Shown here one piece after another: positions 52,590-64,000 of a stretch of DNA of 64,000 nucleotides. The stretch is from Krasilnikovozyma curviuscula (Eukaryota; Basidiomycota; Tremellomycetes; Cystofilobasidiales; Mrakiaceae), in contig MVAQ01000035.1 of assembly GCA_014825775.1 (NCBI GenBank), positions 62,001-126,000 on the forward strand. Reading direction: 5' to 3'. A program made the translations under genes and the position numbers. Positions within the stretch are counted from its first letter, which is position 1; the number at the start of each line of letters is the position of its first letter. A model generated the notes under the pieces. It made no database searches. It had not been told where the DNA came from and was given only the letters and a program-made list of their open reading frames with translations.

Positions 52590-52921
52590 GGTATGTGAAC
52601 TCAGGTGTTAGGAACCTGCCTTGGCTCTGAGTTTGATCTAGGTCAGGAGCAGGGTGAACTTGTGCTGGTGGCTTTTTTTCTCTGCGCTGAGCCACTTCGA
52701 ACACAACGCGATTTTCCGTGTTCCACGAACTGTCCTTCGCTATGTTTAACTGCGATTATACCTGAGCTCAAACCTCTCAAATAGAGAACTATAGCTCAAG
52801 AAAGGCTCCCCAACGGAGTCAACCTGCCCAACAGACACGCGACATCACACGCGAAGACGGTCGCTTTGTTGCAATAGAAGATTACCCAAGGCACTCCAAC
52901 TCAAATTAATAAATACAACTA
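52590..52921. other. Intergenic region upstream of CBK1
   Basis: It holds the CBK1 promoter and leader and the 3' flank of the zinc-finger protein gene. No gene is seen. Confidence 0.5.
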
Positions 52922-54173
52922 TCAGTAACCTCGTTTCGGTTTCTTGTCCATCGGTTGAGCATTGCTCGGTGCTCCTCTTCTCTTCTTGAACAAACTACCT
53001 CCTTCCTTCGCAACCACAGCTTCAATGACAGCAGGCTTCGTTTCATCCTCTTCCGACTCCGGCACCTTGACATCCTCCGTTTCAGCAGTGGTTTTGGTGG
53101 TTGTCAAAGGTTCTGAGGTTGGATCTGGCGACTTTGCGTTGGGTGATTTCAGTGATTCTTCTGCTATCGGTAGTGTTTGTGAAGCATCCCTCGAAGCACT
53201 CTTCTTCTCGCCCCACTTCAGCGATTTCCAAACCAGAGGAGCAGTCTCCTGCTTCGGCTCGAGATGTCCAATGCTCTTCTCCTGCACCTTGACTTTGATC
53301 TCTGGGAAGTCATCATCGCCTCCAAACAAGCTCCCTTTTGCAATTTTCCTTTCCTTCCTCGCGAACTTGAAATCTCGGATTTCGTCTTCTTGCTCCACTG
53401 GCCTTTTGGCGAAATCGGGTGCGGGCGGGGGTGGTACCACCACTTCCTGCCAATCACCTGCGGTTCCTTCCGTTTTGCGAAGTTCGGCTTGTGCTTTGAT
53501 TTCTTCGTCTGGGTCAACAAACCCGAGATCCGCTGCTGTGGTGTATGAATCGAACTTCCCAGCAGGCTTTGCTGCGGCTGTTTTGGCTGTCGGCTGCTTT
53601 GAGGAGGACGCAATAGGTTCACCTGTGTCTCGAGCATGAGCTTCTGCAGCAGCCTGGAACATTGCAGAAGAATCATATCAGAGAAGTTTAGATTAGTGAT
53701 GTGTGCTTGAGGAGAGGTGGACTCTTGGAAACAAGCGTTCCGACCCACCTGCTCAATTCTAGCCATTTCTCTCTTCTCTTCCTCCGCCTCCTTCTTCTTC
53801 GTCTCTCCATTTTTGTAAATATCCCTTAAAGCTCTCTCCTTGTTGCCAATATGACGCATGCCACCCTCATGCATTTGTCGAGACTGAACAGGAGGAAAGA
53901 ACTGGTCAGACCTTCGACTTCAAACTAACTCAGAGATTCCAAAGCTCACTGGAGCATCATCCGCAATAAAAATATCGCAGTACTTGCAGTCTGCGAAGAC
54001 AAAGAAAAGATATGATCAGCTATGACTTCAGGTTAAACAGCAGCTCAACAGCTCCTGGGCTAACAGTATTTCTTTCGAGAGACCCAGAATCTGAATTGTT
54101 TTCAAATGAGACCGTCATGATTAGATTGAGCCCCAGGGTATCAGACGGTTGATTTGGGACTTACTCTGACATA
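52922..54173 (-). CDS. U1-type zinc-finger splicing factor (WBP4/FBP21-like)
   Basis: The first exon has 8 nt (MSE), followed by small exons giving FWVSRKKYYCKYCDIFIADD and then PSRQMHEGGMRHIGNKERAL. This is a U1-C-like C2H2 finger (C..C...H....H) with the basic flank expected for WBP4-type spliceosomal proteins. A coiled coil follows (IYKNGETKKKEAEEEKREMA), then AAAEAHARD and a long disordered region (LGFVDPDEEIKAQAELRK, DWQEVVVPPPPAPDF, FKFARKERKIAKGSLFGG). It ends in a basic KKRRGAPSNAQPMDKKPKRG tail. No WW domain is visible, unlike animal WBP4. A role in pre-mRNA splicing is inferred from the family. About four introns. Confidence 0.82.
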
Positions 54174-54422
54174 GTGAAGGGGTCGTTAACAGAAAGGCAG
54201 ACGTTGAGCAGAGTGGCGGACGAAGGGAAGCAAACTCATGCGAGCAAGAGCATAAGTTTGAAGTGACTATTTTGGGTTTCTCAATCTATTTGTGATGTTG
54301 TGATCGGCCTCACCTAAAATTTGTAGTTTTCCTCTTGCTTTGTAAGAACGGGAGGTCTGAAGGCAACTTGGAGCGGCAACACAATAACAGTTGTGATTTT
54401 TGTCAAGGCAAGAGCTATTTCA

Positions 54423-56819
54423 TTATTTTCCAGGTAGTTTATAGCTTCTAATCAGAGACATTGCTATAGTGATGACAAGGCCAGTCACTATCATTCCAAA
54501 GAAGACGGATTTGATGGACGTGAGGTAAGCGAAGATCGCATCCAATCGCTCAAGCTCAGGTAGCAGGGGGATGACAGAGAAAGGCTCCTTGATGATCTTT
54601 TGAATTAACTAGGGAAAATAAAGGTGGTGGTCAGGACTCCAGTGAACGTACAAAACGATGCCACCAAACGCACATCTTCGTTGTCAGTTCCGAACTTTGA
54701 GATCAAAGATTTGTTCAATATAACTTGTTGCAGACCACTTGACAGTGATACTCCAATGACTTGGCCCAATGCGCGAACCAAGTAACATGTAGCGACGGCA
54801 GTAGACATGTGTTCCTCAGAAACGGACGCGACGAGAGCAGCTGAGAAGTCGAAGAGAGCTTGTCGTTAGCCGGAGCTTTCAAACGGCGGAAGAATCTTTG
54901 AGCTTACTGAGTACTGTGGTAACTATGATTCCACCCCCAAAAGCAGCTACAGCAAGCTCGAGAGCAATTCGCACAACTGATGTTTCCATATTCCAAAACA
55001 ACACACTTATCGAGCACAATACTGGTACTAGTGAACTCCAGACAGTGAGGGCTTTGTAGGTCCCAAAATGACGCATATGCCTGTAAACATGGCAAAGTTA
55101 GAACAGAGCTTAAGAACAAAATAATGCCAGCGGAAGAACGCTGCTTACCATCCAGAGTATACCGCTCCCATTGCAAGTGTTAGACTGGAGGGTAAAAGGA
55201 CGAAGCCAGTATCCCTGCCACCATAGTTCTTCGCAACATGAACAAACAGAGGGCTGGTAGAGCAAATCAGAATGCCCGTGTTGTTCGACGGTTGAGGTAA
55301 GTATAAGAAGCGACTGGACTTACCACATGTAAAATCTAGCAAATACGTTCATTGTCAGCAGCGCCGTAGAACCCAGAACTAGAACCGGTGTCCGGGACGT
55401 TAGCAAAGTCATAGGAACAATTGGATTTTTGGTGATGGGGAGTCCCTCAATGATGAAGAAGAGAATCAAGCTAATCGCGAAGATTACCAGGAGAGAGATG
55501 ACGAGAGGAGAATGGAAGGGGGCTGCTGTCATGGGAATGAGTGTGGAAGCGACCATCAAGGTTACAATCTTGAACAGAAAGAACGCGAAGAGCATAAGCT
55601 TACAAAACGAAACTGAGCCATGCATCAAACTTACTGCAATCAACAGCGCGAAAAAGCCTGCCCAGTCTACTCTTCCAAGCTTGACCCAAACTGACTCTCC
55701 ATCAGCATTCTTTGAAGCACTCGGAACTTTTAGCACAATAAGAAAGACTGAAATGAATAGCGGTGGTATTTGAACCCAGAAAGCCCATCTGAAAGCGCAA
55801 GGTTGTCAATGACTTTGAGCATTGGCAACCGAGCAGAAGAACGAGAGCTTACCTCCAGCTAAGTGAGTCACTGATCCAGCCGCCTCCCACTGCACCAAGC
55901 GCTGATCCAGCTGCCCAGATTAGGTTCACATATCCTATTAAATACTCGCGTAGATTGTGAGCGCCAGAGATTGCGGCGGACATCAAACCCAAGCTCACCT
56001 TGGAAAACACCTCTATCTTTTAGTGAGACGGTGTCTGAGATGATGATAGCTGTACATGTCAGCATTCCCTGAGAATCAAAAGCGGTATTTTGAGCAAGTG
56101 GAGAAGGGCGACACGAAAGGACAGCTCAACAACGCACGCCGCCACCACAACCTGCCAGGACTCGACCCAAGATCATTCCTTCCATATTCGGAGTGGCAGC
56201 AGAAATCACTGTGCCCAAGCCAAAGAGGCCAACACCTCCGAGAATGGCAGCTCTTCTACCAACCACCTGCGACAGCGTGCCTGAGGGAACGAACGAGCAG
56301 GAAATGATGTGAGCACAAAGTTCAAGAAAGGTAATAATAATTCTTCCACTATGCACTGACCGTACAGAGGGGTCAGTCCAGCAACTCCTAGCAGATACCC
56401 ACCGCCTGGTACGACAGATTCGAAGCGATATCGAAGGCGAAAGGTTAGCAGTCGTTGAGACGCGGCCTCTTGAGCTGGACTGACCTAGCCATGAGATAAG
56501 GTGGCCGGCTTGGAATGAAGAGGCTATTTCTAGTGTGAGGTTCGTGATGATGGTGGCTGACAGGGCTGCTGAAAACATACTGTGAGGGAGGAAGCGTCAG
56601 TCAGTAACTTTGATTGCTTCTCATTGTCCTGTAGCTCTCTACCCACGTCATCCATAGTCCAAAACAGAGTAAGGCAATCTGCCTGAACCGAGGCGTCTCG
56701 ATAACCAGACCTTTAGGTGGTGCAGCTTCTACATCGTTGGTTGAGCGGTAACTGGGAGATGTCCGCTCCTCGCTGGAAGGCAAAAGGGGCGACGTAACAG
56801 AGCTGGACTGAGATGACAT
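54423..56819 (-). CDS. MFS transporter, DHA2 / vacuolar basic amino acid type
   Basis: This is a 14-helix proton-coupled transporter of the drug:H+ antiporter-2 group that includes Fnx/Vba vacuolar amino acid transporters. After a Ser-rich start with an acidic motif (SPLLPSSEERTSPSYRS, possible vacuolar sorting) come TIITNLTLEIASSF, a GGYLLGVAG-type helix, GRRAAILGGVGLFGLGTVIS, VIISDTVSLKDRGVFQGY, GGGWISDSLSWRWAFWVQIP, and later DTGFVLLPSSLTLAMGAVYS. The C-terminal region LIQKIIKEPFSVIPLLPELE and a last helix ending SYKLPGK is recovered with a gtgcgt donor after NED. About ten introns. Substrate not provable from sequence. Confidence 0.87.
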
Positions 56820-57141
56820 CGAGATGTTCAAAATAGGTAAGTAATAATGGTAGTGAGAAGTGCAATTTTGCCGATAACCTGGGCGGCGATGGATATTGTG
56901 CACGGAGAGTTAGGGACTCATCCGAAGATTGGCTTGCCGTGCAAGCCTGAGTTAAAAATTTCTAAAAATGAATTAAAAAAAAACAGATCGTATACAACGT
57001 AGCGTAGCACTTCCGGAACGCAAAATATGGAGCAGCTGATGCTCAAAAACCATGATACTGCGAAATGTAAACAGGAAACTTCTTGTAAAATTCCCCACAA
57101 GAACCACTTCCCTCCCGCTCCAAAAACTGAACTCAATATGA
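56820..57141. other. Intergenic region between the two MFS genes
   Basis: It contains an A/T-rich stretch at about 56950-56985. No gene is recognised. Confidence 0.45.
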
Positions 57142-59428
57142 CTAAAGCACTGGTACCGTGGCAACTGCTGCATTCCCTAGCTTCTCCTTCTCGTCGACTT
57201 CCCCAACAACTCTGGCGTTGTCATTTTCGTACACTGCAGCCTCAAAGGCCTTACGCTCAGGACTGGGACCGAAGCAAAATAATTTACCATCAGCGGCGAC
57301 AAATACAACATTGAAAGGAAATAATACTAACGTGACAATCTTGATATCGTAGATGTGGATGCCAACGACGACGATGATGGACAAAGGAAGGAGGCCCAGA
57401 GAGGTTTGCCATGCCCACTGTGGATAAAACGAGCTATCAGAGAAAGTTCAGGGAAATTCACTGAATGAGTTTCAACTCACCTTGTAGTGTGGAGCTGTAA
57501 CGTTCCCAAGTGATCATCAGTTATTAAAAACCTAGGAGCAAACACTGCACAGGAACAAAATTCTCACCTTGCACGGCAGGCCAGATCAGGACCTGACTCC
57601 AGGACTGGATAGCGTAGTTAAGGGATATGACCACACCATAGATAACAGACCGTTGTTCAGGATCGTGGGACAAGATCTCAGCGAGCCACGCGAAGGAGAT
57701 GGGAGAAAAGCAAGACGGGAACTGCAAAAAGAGGTACGAGAAGAACTTCGCACCGACTGTAATTGCTGTGTAAGTAACCGATCACAACCTTCAAAGTAAA
57801 TACTGGACCCACTGGGGACGTCCCAGATAGACATGATAATGCATGGAATCATACAGAGAGCGGATTGGATAGAAAGAACAATCCAACGCTGTTGGAGAAC
57901 CGGATCGTGAGTCACATATTTAGACGAACGATGAGAGTGACGTTACGAACGTGACCAAAGTAGTCTGCAATGAATCCCCAGGTCCACAAAGAAACGATGG
58001 TTGTCGCGTTGGCGGCAAGGGGGATGAGATTGACCTGCTGGACAGTGAACATCGCAGTCCCGGTGGAAGTCTTGAGCGATTTCAACCACAGGTTGAAGTA
58101 CGAGCTGCCTCCGATCCCGACGTTAAACGCGATCTTTAGAGGGAGAGTTTGTTAGAAAGAGAAGATACGTGCACCTTCTTGAACGGGTGCGCGAGGACTC
58201 ACGTAGATGACAGCAAAAGCATAAACAAGAGGACTGAACAGCATCTTCTTGAACCCGGAAAGGCTAAGAGTCTTTGTGTTTCCTCGTTTCCATCTACTGT
58301 TCCTCTCCATTCCAAGCTTGGCATCAACGCTGTTGAACCATTTCGCCCATGGGTTGGGTCGATCTGGATAGTCTGGAATAGTGAACACTCCTACGACACT
58401 CCAGACGATGGTAATTATTGAGTTGATAACAAAAAGCCACCTCCATCCACTCAATCCTCCTTTGCCATTGAGATTGGTGTAGATTGCGGCTGAAAGAGAA
58501 CCACTGAGCATGGAGCCTGCTGCCTGAGCGGACTGATAGATGCATATTCGGCTCGCCATCTCTAGAGGAGTATACCAAGCAGTCAAGATCATCTTTTGGA
58601 GTTAAGAGCATTTGTAGAGGTGCAAAAGAGGGGAGGTTAGACGTGATAAGATGCGAGGTACGTCGAGTAACAGAACAAACACAAACACAACACTTACTAC
58701 GGCACCAGGGTACGCACTGCTCTCGAAAAAGCCTAAAAAGAATCTCAGAGCATAAACTTGATTACCATGGTGGACTGCCGCCATACAAGCAGTAGTGATA
58801 CCCCAAAGCTGTGAGAAAGCATGTGAGCAGTGCGTCTCTGTTTACATATTGAGATGAAGGATTCTAGCAAGACACTTACGCATTCCAAAGCGGGAAGCCA
58901 AAGAGAAGGGCGAACTCTCGTAATCATATACTGACTGGGAATAAGCATGATAGCGTCTGGGTAAAAACGAAATCAGACACAGGTCCCGGGGCTCCCGACG
59001 CCTTTTGCCGCTACTCACATCCGATGTTGAAGAACGTTGTAAAGTAGTTCAGCTGATTACCGTAGAGTGATAAATCCTCTTTCATTCCAGAAACATAAGC
59101 ATTCCTAGTAGTGAGGAACAGTGTAAGAGGGCACCAGAGGAGCATGTCGATGATCAGCCATCTTCGTCACACGCTGGTTGACGGTGCTAAGACTCACGAG
59201 ACAGCGCTCTGGTCAAGAAACTTGATTACCTGTGAGATGGATATGAAGGTCATGAGGAAACTGGAGGGTTGAATTGAACAAGACGGTATTAGCCTGCCAG
59301 CCACTTTAATTGCCATAAAACCAGAACACGAACCAGTCAAGCTTCATGACCAGGCGCTTTTCCTCCTTGGTCCTCTTGAAAGTGCTTTCTCCATTTTCTT
59401 CTTTGTTAAAATCAGTAACCTCAGTCAT
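57142..59428 (-). CDS. MFS transporter, allantoate permease (Dal5) family
   Basis: Members of this anion:cation symporter family import organic anions such as allantoate, pantothenate, nicotinate or biotin precursors across the plasma membrane. A charged cytosolic N-terminus ([12 protein letters not shown]) leads to [115 protein letters not shown] and a [13 protein letters not shown] loop. In the second half are [16 protein letters not shown] and NQLNY-like helices, and the protein ends [13 protein letters not shown]. About eleven introns; the TG|gttcgt donor is needed to give KLDCFLMTF. The substrate is unknown. Confidence 0.88.
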
Positions 59429-59780
59429 ACTGAAGTTTTCTGGGTGACGGTCGAGAGGGATCGAGGCAAAATTGTCGATCGCGCTAGAGCAGAGGCGTGT
59501 AGAGGCACCAAGGAAAACAGACGGCGAACAACGGTAATTCGGAGGTATTCCCACTGGCGGTGATACTGAACTGCTATTTTGAGACCATCTAAAACAGCCA
59601 ACTTGTAAGTAATCAGAGCAGCCTCTAACGGCCAATCACATCGTCCGCCTTGCATTGACGGTATGTGGGGACTATGGGTTTCGCTGTTCGACACGATTGT
59701 TCAAAAGCTTTGACACTGTATACCTCTTTTTTTATCTGATGTTAAAATGAAGTGCTCAGTATCGAAGTACTCCGGAAGCT
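59429..59780. other. Divergent promoter region
   Basis: It separates the Dal5-type transporter (minus) and the AMMECR1 gene (plus), so it carries both promoters. A T-run is present at about 59729. No gene is recognised. Confidence 0.45.
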
Positions 59781-60662
59781 ATGGAATCTTCAGTGACTGT
59801 TGACCACGCACTGTACTGCTGGGACGTCTTGTGCGCCATCTTGAACTCGCACAACCCCGAAGAGTTCGCCCTGAAGGATGTGAAAGTGGTTCCCAAATTT
59901 TCCAATGTAGATGAGAAGCAGTGAGTTTGCCAGCTGCTCAGCTGCAAGAAGTAACGTTAACACTGAACCTGATTCCTGTTTGTAGCGCCTTGTTCGTGAA
60001 ATGGAAACTCTTCGAAAACGATGAAGTCACTTGGCAGCTGAGAGGGTGTATGGGAACGTTTTCCCCTGTTCCATTACAGAGTGGACTAGCAGAGTGGACT
60101 ATCATCAGGTGGATCAATCTCCTTTAAACGACCACGAGCAAAAACAAGTAGAGCTGACTGAGCTTCGCCTTTATCAAAAGCGCAATGAAGGACAAACGTT
60201 TCCCGCCTAAAACGCGGGCAGAGTTTTCTCATCTGGAATGCTCGTAAGTGTCATCAGTCCCCGGCGTCAAGAGTTGTTTTGAAGGTTATCATCACCAACT
60301 TTACGCATATCAGAGTTTCACTCTTGACCCCCTTCGAAGAATGTGCCGACTACCTGGACTGGGAAATCGGCACGAACGGAATCCACATCACCCTCCCCGA
60401 GCGCTACTCTGAGCTCGAAGCTCTTTGGATCCCCAAGACGGGGGACCCGTCGTGGAAACGAGCGGCGACTTACCTGCCTGAGATCGCCGTGGAGCACGGG
60501 TGGACGAAGATCGAAGCTATCAATTCTGCGATATATAAAGCTGGTTGGAGAGGTGATGTTGATGAAGAGCTGAGGAAGGAATTGAAGTGTAAGCGGTACT
60601 GTAGTGAAAAGGTTACTGTTTCATACAAAGAGTACTGCGCTGCTCGCGGTATCGGTAAGTAG
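59781..60662 (+). CDS. AMMECR1-domain protein
   Basis: It is a member of the conserved AMMECR1 family, of unknown biochemical role. It starts MESSVTVDHALYCWDVLCAI, with the family core LRGCMGTFSPVPLQSGLAEW, FAFIKSAMKDKRFPP, a middle segment VSLLTPFEECADYLDWEIG, NGIHITLPERYSELEALWIP and AVEHGWTKIEAINSAIYKAG. It ends SEKVTVSYKEYCAARGIGK. Three introns. A donor (gtaagt) overlaps the last codons and an acceptor (tttttag) lies near 60700; splicing would instead end the protein DTITVA at 60719. The C-terminus is thus uncertain by a few residues. The gene is convergent with the amidohydrolase, the two stop codons being about 75 nt or less apart. Confidence 0.9.
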
Positions 60663-60737
60663 ATGATGCATGGAATTTTATATAAATTGACATTTTTAGA
60701 CACTATTACTGTTGCTTGACAAAGACAAGAACTTGGT

Positions 60738-63700
60738 TCAAAAGAACGACACTTTTCCATCTCCTCTTCCGACAGCAACGATTCTGCTCTGTCCGATGTC
60801 GAGAAGTCCGCCGTACTCAGTAGCAACCCAATCATATGGAGAAGGCTCTAACCCTAAAAGATTCTCGATGTTGACTGTTGCGAGTGAAAGAGCTGCAAGG
60901 GTGTCACCCTGAGTGTCGGCGTCCGTCATCGACTGGAGAAGAGAGGTGGAAAGCGGGTTAAAGGGTTCAGAGGCGAAATTGACGATAGAAGTCACACTTA
61001 CATAGGCCAAGTAGAAGCGGAGGATGGAAGTTGAGGCGCGTGAGAAGGGCATACCCACACCGACAGTCTATCGAAAGAAGAAACAACATGAGATTGAGCT
61101 CCGGGCTGGAACCTCCAGGTGACTGGCTCGAAGACTTACCACGCCAGCTTTTCTCAAAGAAGAGATGAGGGTCTCGTTGGAAAGAGGTGCACCAGGAAGG
61201 ACTCGTCGGTCGTCCCTGTTGGAAACAAGTTGATCTGCTGCGCTGAGAAGCAATATGAGGAATAGTGCTTACCAAGTAACTGGGTTACCCCTCTCACGAG
61301 CAATGACTCCAATATTAGCCTCAGCGATTTCTTGAGCGATGATATGAGCCTCCAATGCGCCGTCGCTGCCACCACATCCAAGAGACCATCCGTTAGCCAA
61401 GCCGCCAACTCAAAAGTGACGGACGAAACGACGACTCACAACACCATCTTCATCTGACTCCCCCCAAAGAACGCTTCCACCTCCTTCTTGAGTGCAATCA
61501 ACGTGCTCATCTGATCCGCACTCGACACAGCAACGACCAATGGCTTCCGCCCCATCCCTATCTCCCAGAAGACCCTCTCGACCTCAGTTGCACCCCCCGG
61601 CAGGTCCTTGTATCTAACCAGTGCTGCACGCAGCCTACGAATCTGCGTAGATACTTGCACAGGTACCTGCGTTGCGGGATACACCAAGCCATGCGCGATC
61701 TGGACATGGAACGCGACGTTGTCGCTCATCAGCGCACCGGGGGCTAGGCGGTGTGGCTGGGAGAGAGCAAAGTACGCCGAGAGGCCCTTAAAGCTAGACG
61801 CGCCCATTGGTGGAGTCACAGCTGTCGTGATGCCATTCCGGAGGGAGGTGAAGGTCTCCTTGCCGCCGAGGACGAGGCCATCTGACGTGCGTGGGACGAA
61901 GCCGTCCGAGGGAAGATCGGCGTTGAGCTGTCGTGCATCGCCATCTGTTGTCGAAGGCTCCTCGACAATCTCTTGCAGGCCGAGGGTGGTGCCATACAGC
62001 GAGAGACCGGGGGAGATGGTTCCTATCCGCCACCAGAAAGCCGAAAGCGCTCTGTCAGAAATGAATTGCGTTGAGACAGGTGAAGATGGCAGACAACTCA
62101 CCTCCCATGAGATTGATTATCTTGTATCCTTTGGTCTTACCATCAAAGATCCACCTAGAGCAGTTCCCTTTGCACACCACTAGCCCTTTGGTAACCACTA
62201 CCTGTCCATTACCAATCAAATCGCCGTATGTCTCCTCTACCAACTTCCCTTCAGCTCTTAATATGATACTTGACACGTTGAGGAACACGACCTCACCCTC
62301 CGTTTCGAGCGGCTCGATGGAGACATCACCGTTCCTACTGGCCTGGGTCGCGGTGAACTGCTGCGTGAAGTTAGCAGTGTTCGAGGGCACTTCCTGGTCG
62401 CGAGCGGATCGGGGAACAATAGTTGGTGATAGGAGCTGGGGTTGGCCATCGACGTAGACCTGTACTGGTGTCGCGCCGAGTGTGAGCGGGTGTGAGCCCC
62501 ATACGACGACGTCTGCGAGAGGTAGCGACACTGTCAGCTGGTGTAGTTCCGAGCAGCAATAACCGAAGGAGCGAAGGCAGATAACATACCAGCATCGTAA
62601 CCCTGTCGTAACCACCCGACGCGGTGGTCGAGCCCAACCATCCTTGCCGGCACAGACGTGACGCTGTGCATCGCGATCTCGGTGTCGAGCCCATGGTAGT
62701 GCGCGATCGCAGCTTCGGCGAGGAGATACCTCGAGTCAACCTGCATTCAGCCCTCTTGTCAGCAAAAGAGGAAGAGAAAGAGAGGTAAGAAGTAGAGGAG
62801 GAAACATACGGCAGGAGGATGGTCGGATTTGAAGATGACGGGCAGACCAGCAGAATGGATGATACGAGGTGCAAATACAGAGTGTCTATACGCCTCATGC
62901 TTGTAGTAACTTGATGTTGCAAACCTAGACGAATCAAGTGGTCAATTAGCGCTCCCATCCTTCTGTAAGCAAAAAACAAAAATTGAAGAAGGAGAAAGCC
63001 CACATTGCTACTCCAGGAGGGGGACCAAACATTTTCTTGAGTGTCGATGTAGAGAACCAGGCTTCGTGTGCATGCTGGACAGATGCGATGGGGAACGAGA
63101 ACTCGTTCGACAATCGTTCGAGCGCGTCAAAGTCCATCGCTTGTAGCGGAAGGGCGAGAGGTTTTCAGTCCGATAGTAAAGGAGAGAAGAAGAATAAGAC
63201 GGTTACCAACCCTCGTAGAGATGGACGTGGACTTTAACTTTGCCCCTCAGCGTCTCAACGAGGAGTTCCTCCTCCATCGCAGCCTTCGGATACTCCCCCA
63301 GCGCTTCCCACTTGTTCCTACCCCATGAAGGTAGCGCAAACCAATGATTCGTAGCCTCCAGAGCAGATGCTGTAGCACACCAGGCGTCCTGTGCGAGCTT
63401 GGTCGACTGGGCAGAAGCGTAGGCGCGTCGAAGAGCGTACACAGTGTCCTGCCGCGTGCCGCCTTCGTGTGCCCAGCCTTTGTTAATGTTTTCGCCTGAG
63501 AGAAAAAGAGTGCAAGGGTGATGGTTGTGAGGGTCAGAGAAGGGGAGAGTGAGCCAGGCAAAAGGAGAGGACTTGCTTACCGAATGCGTTCTGAGAGATG
63601 AGAAACGACGCCATCAGAAAACTAGGCGGGACAGATCAAGATCCGAAGATAAGTATTTAGCTCACCTTCATATTCCTGACTCCATTCGTCTGCACGACCA

Positions 63701-64000
63701 TGCTCATGGGTGACCCTTCACTCGTATTTCTGAACTTCATGGCAACCGCCTCGCCCGAAATGGCATTTCCAGACCCAGGCAAAATCAAGCTGGTCGTCGT
63801 ACCACCAGCAGTAACGAGCTTGAACGCCTTGTCGTGCGTGTTGAACGAGTCGAGCGCTTTGAGGTACGGCGAGACGTTGGCTCGTTTCGAGTTGAGGGAG
63901 CCGGTGCCGACAAGTGAAGGGAAGTTGACCTGGCCGGCGTGCGAGTGCATGTCGACGATACCTGTCGTGACCCATCTTCCCTGGACGTCGATCTCGTCTG
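60738..64000 (-). CDS. Large amidohydrolase-superfamily protein (CE9-like), N-terminus outside window
   Basis: This resembles fungal proteins annotated as carbohydrate esterase family 9 or imidazolonepropionase-like amidohydrolases; the substrate is unknown. The first half has GRWVTTGIVDMHSHAGQVNF (the metal-binding HxH), TSLILPGSGNAISGEAVAMK, a KVHVHLYEAMDFDALERLSN strand, ASVQHAHEAW, and FKSDHPPAVDSRYLLAEAAI with the expected Asp. The second half begins again with a beta-sandwich-like ITKGLVV/INLMGGTISPGLSLYG region and ends in a GCGGSDGALEAHIIAQEIAE and LGLEPSPYDWVATEYGGLLD segment. It looks like a tandem, degenerate repeat of the same fold. Many introns. The start codon is beyond base 64000. 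Confidence 0.8.

Noticed and set aside
52962..53639. 225-codon plus-strand frame opposite the WBP4-like gene
   Set aside because: Ser-rich antisense of a Glu/Lys/Pro-rich exon with no family resemblance; the sense strand is clearly coding.
61608..62183. 191-codon plus-strand frame opposite the amidohydrolase
   Set aside because: The minus strand encodes conserved amidohydrolase sequence through this whole stretch.

Overview
The window looks like a gene-dense nuclear chromosome segment from a yeast-like basidiomycete, most likely a Tremellomycete related to Cryptococcus or Kwoniella (inference). The reasons are short GT-AG introns of about 45-100 nt in nearly every gene, very short first exons, pyrimidine-rich leaders before ATG, and fungal versions of conserved genes (PKC1 with HR1-C2-C1-kinase order, FACT subunit POB3, a yeast-type RNA triphosphatase, an NDR/Cbk1 kinase). 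I found no transposon, CRISPR array or rRNA. Gene models were assembled by hand from splice signals and family alignment recalled from memory, so outer limits are better supported than every internal splice site.

Left part (1-25.7 kb, almost all plus strand): the 3' end of an unrecognised gene; a Zn2Cys6 transcription factor; an initiator tRNA-Met; a cytosolic-type GH15 glycoside hydrolase; a large unrecognised polytopic membrane protein; POB3; PKC1; a probably mitochondrial NAD kinase; cofilin (COF1); and isopentenyl-diphosphate isomerase (IDI1).

Middle (26-44 kb): on the minus strand a second Zn2Cys6 factor with a C-terminal zinc cluster and about 2 kb of upstream gene-free DNA, the vacuolar tethering subunit VPS11, a possible small protein, and a two-RRM protein with a mitochondrial-looking N-terminus. 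On the plus strand is a single-pass mitochondrial-type protein with a charged tail. These are followed by ETF-beta (minus), divergent from a four-helix membrane protein (plus), and a secreted GPI-type protein (plus).

Right part (44-59.4 kb, all minus strand): 2-oxoglutarate dehydrogenase E1 (KGD1), RNA 5'-triphosphatase (CET1), Cbk1-type kinase, a U1-type zinc-finger splicing factor, and two MFS transporters (a DHA2/vacuolar basic amino acid type and an allantoate permease type). The window ends with an AMMECR1-domain gene (plus), convergent with a large amidohydrolase (minus) that runs off the right edge.

The most unusual signal is at KGD1. Directly after its normal stop codon the same frame stays open for 89 more codons, encoding a Ser/Pro linker and a charged helix that ends in a Trp-rich tail. 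Other points worth checking are a possible 34-nt intron or frameshift in the gene at 40.75 kb, a 473-nt intron in the GPI-type protein gene, a likely GC-AG intron in CET1, first exons made only of ATG in COF1 and PKC1, and a duplicated, probably degenerate second half in the amidohydrolase.
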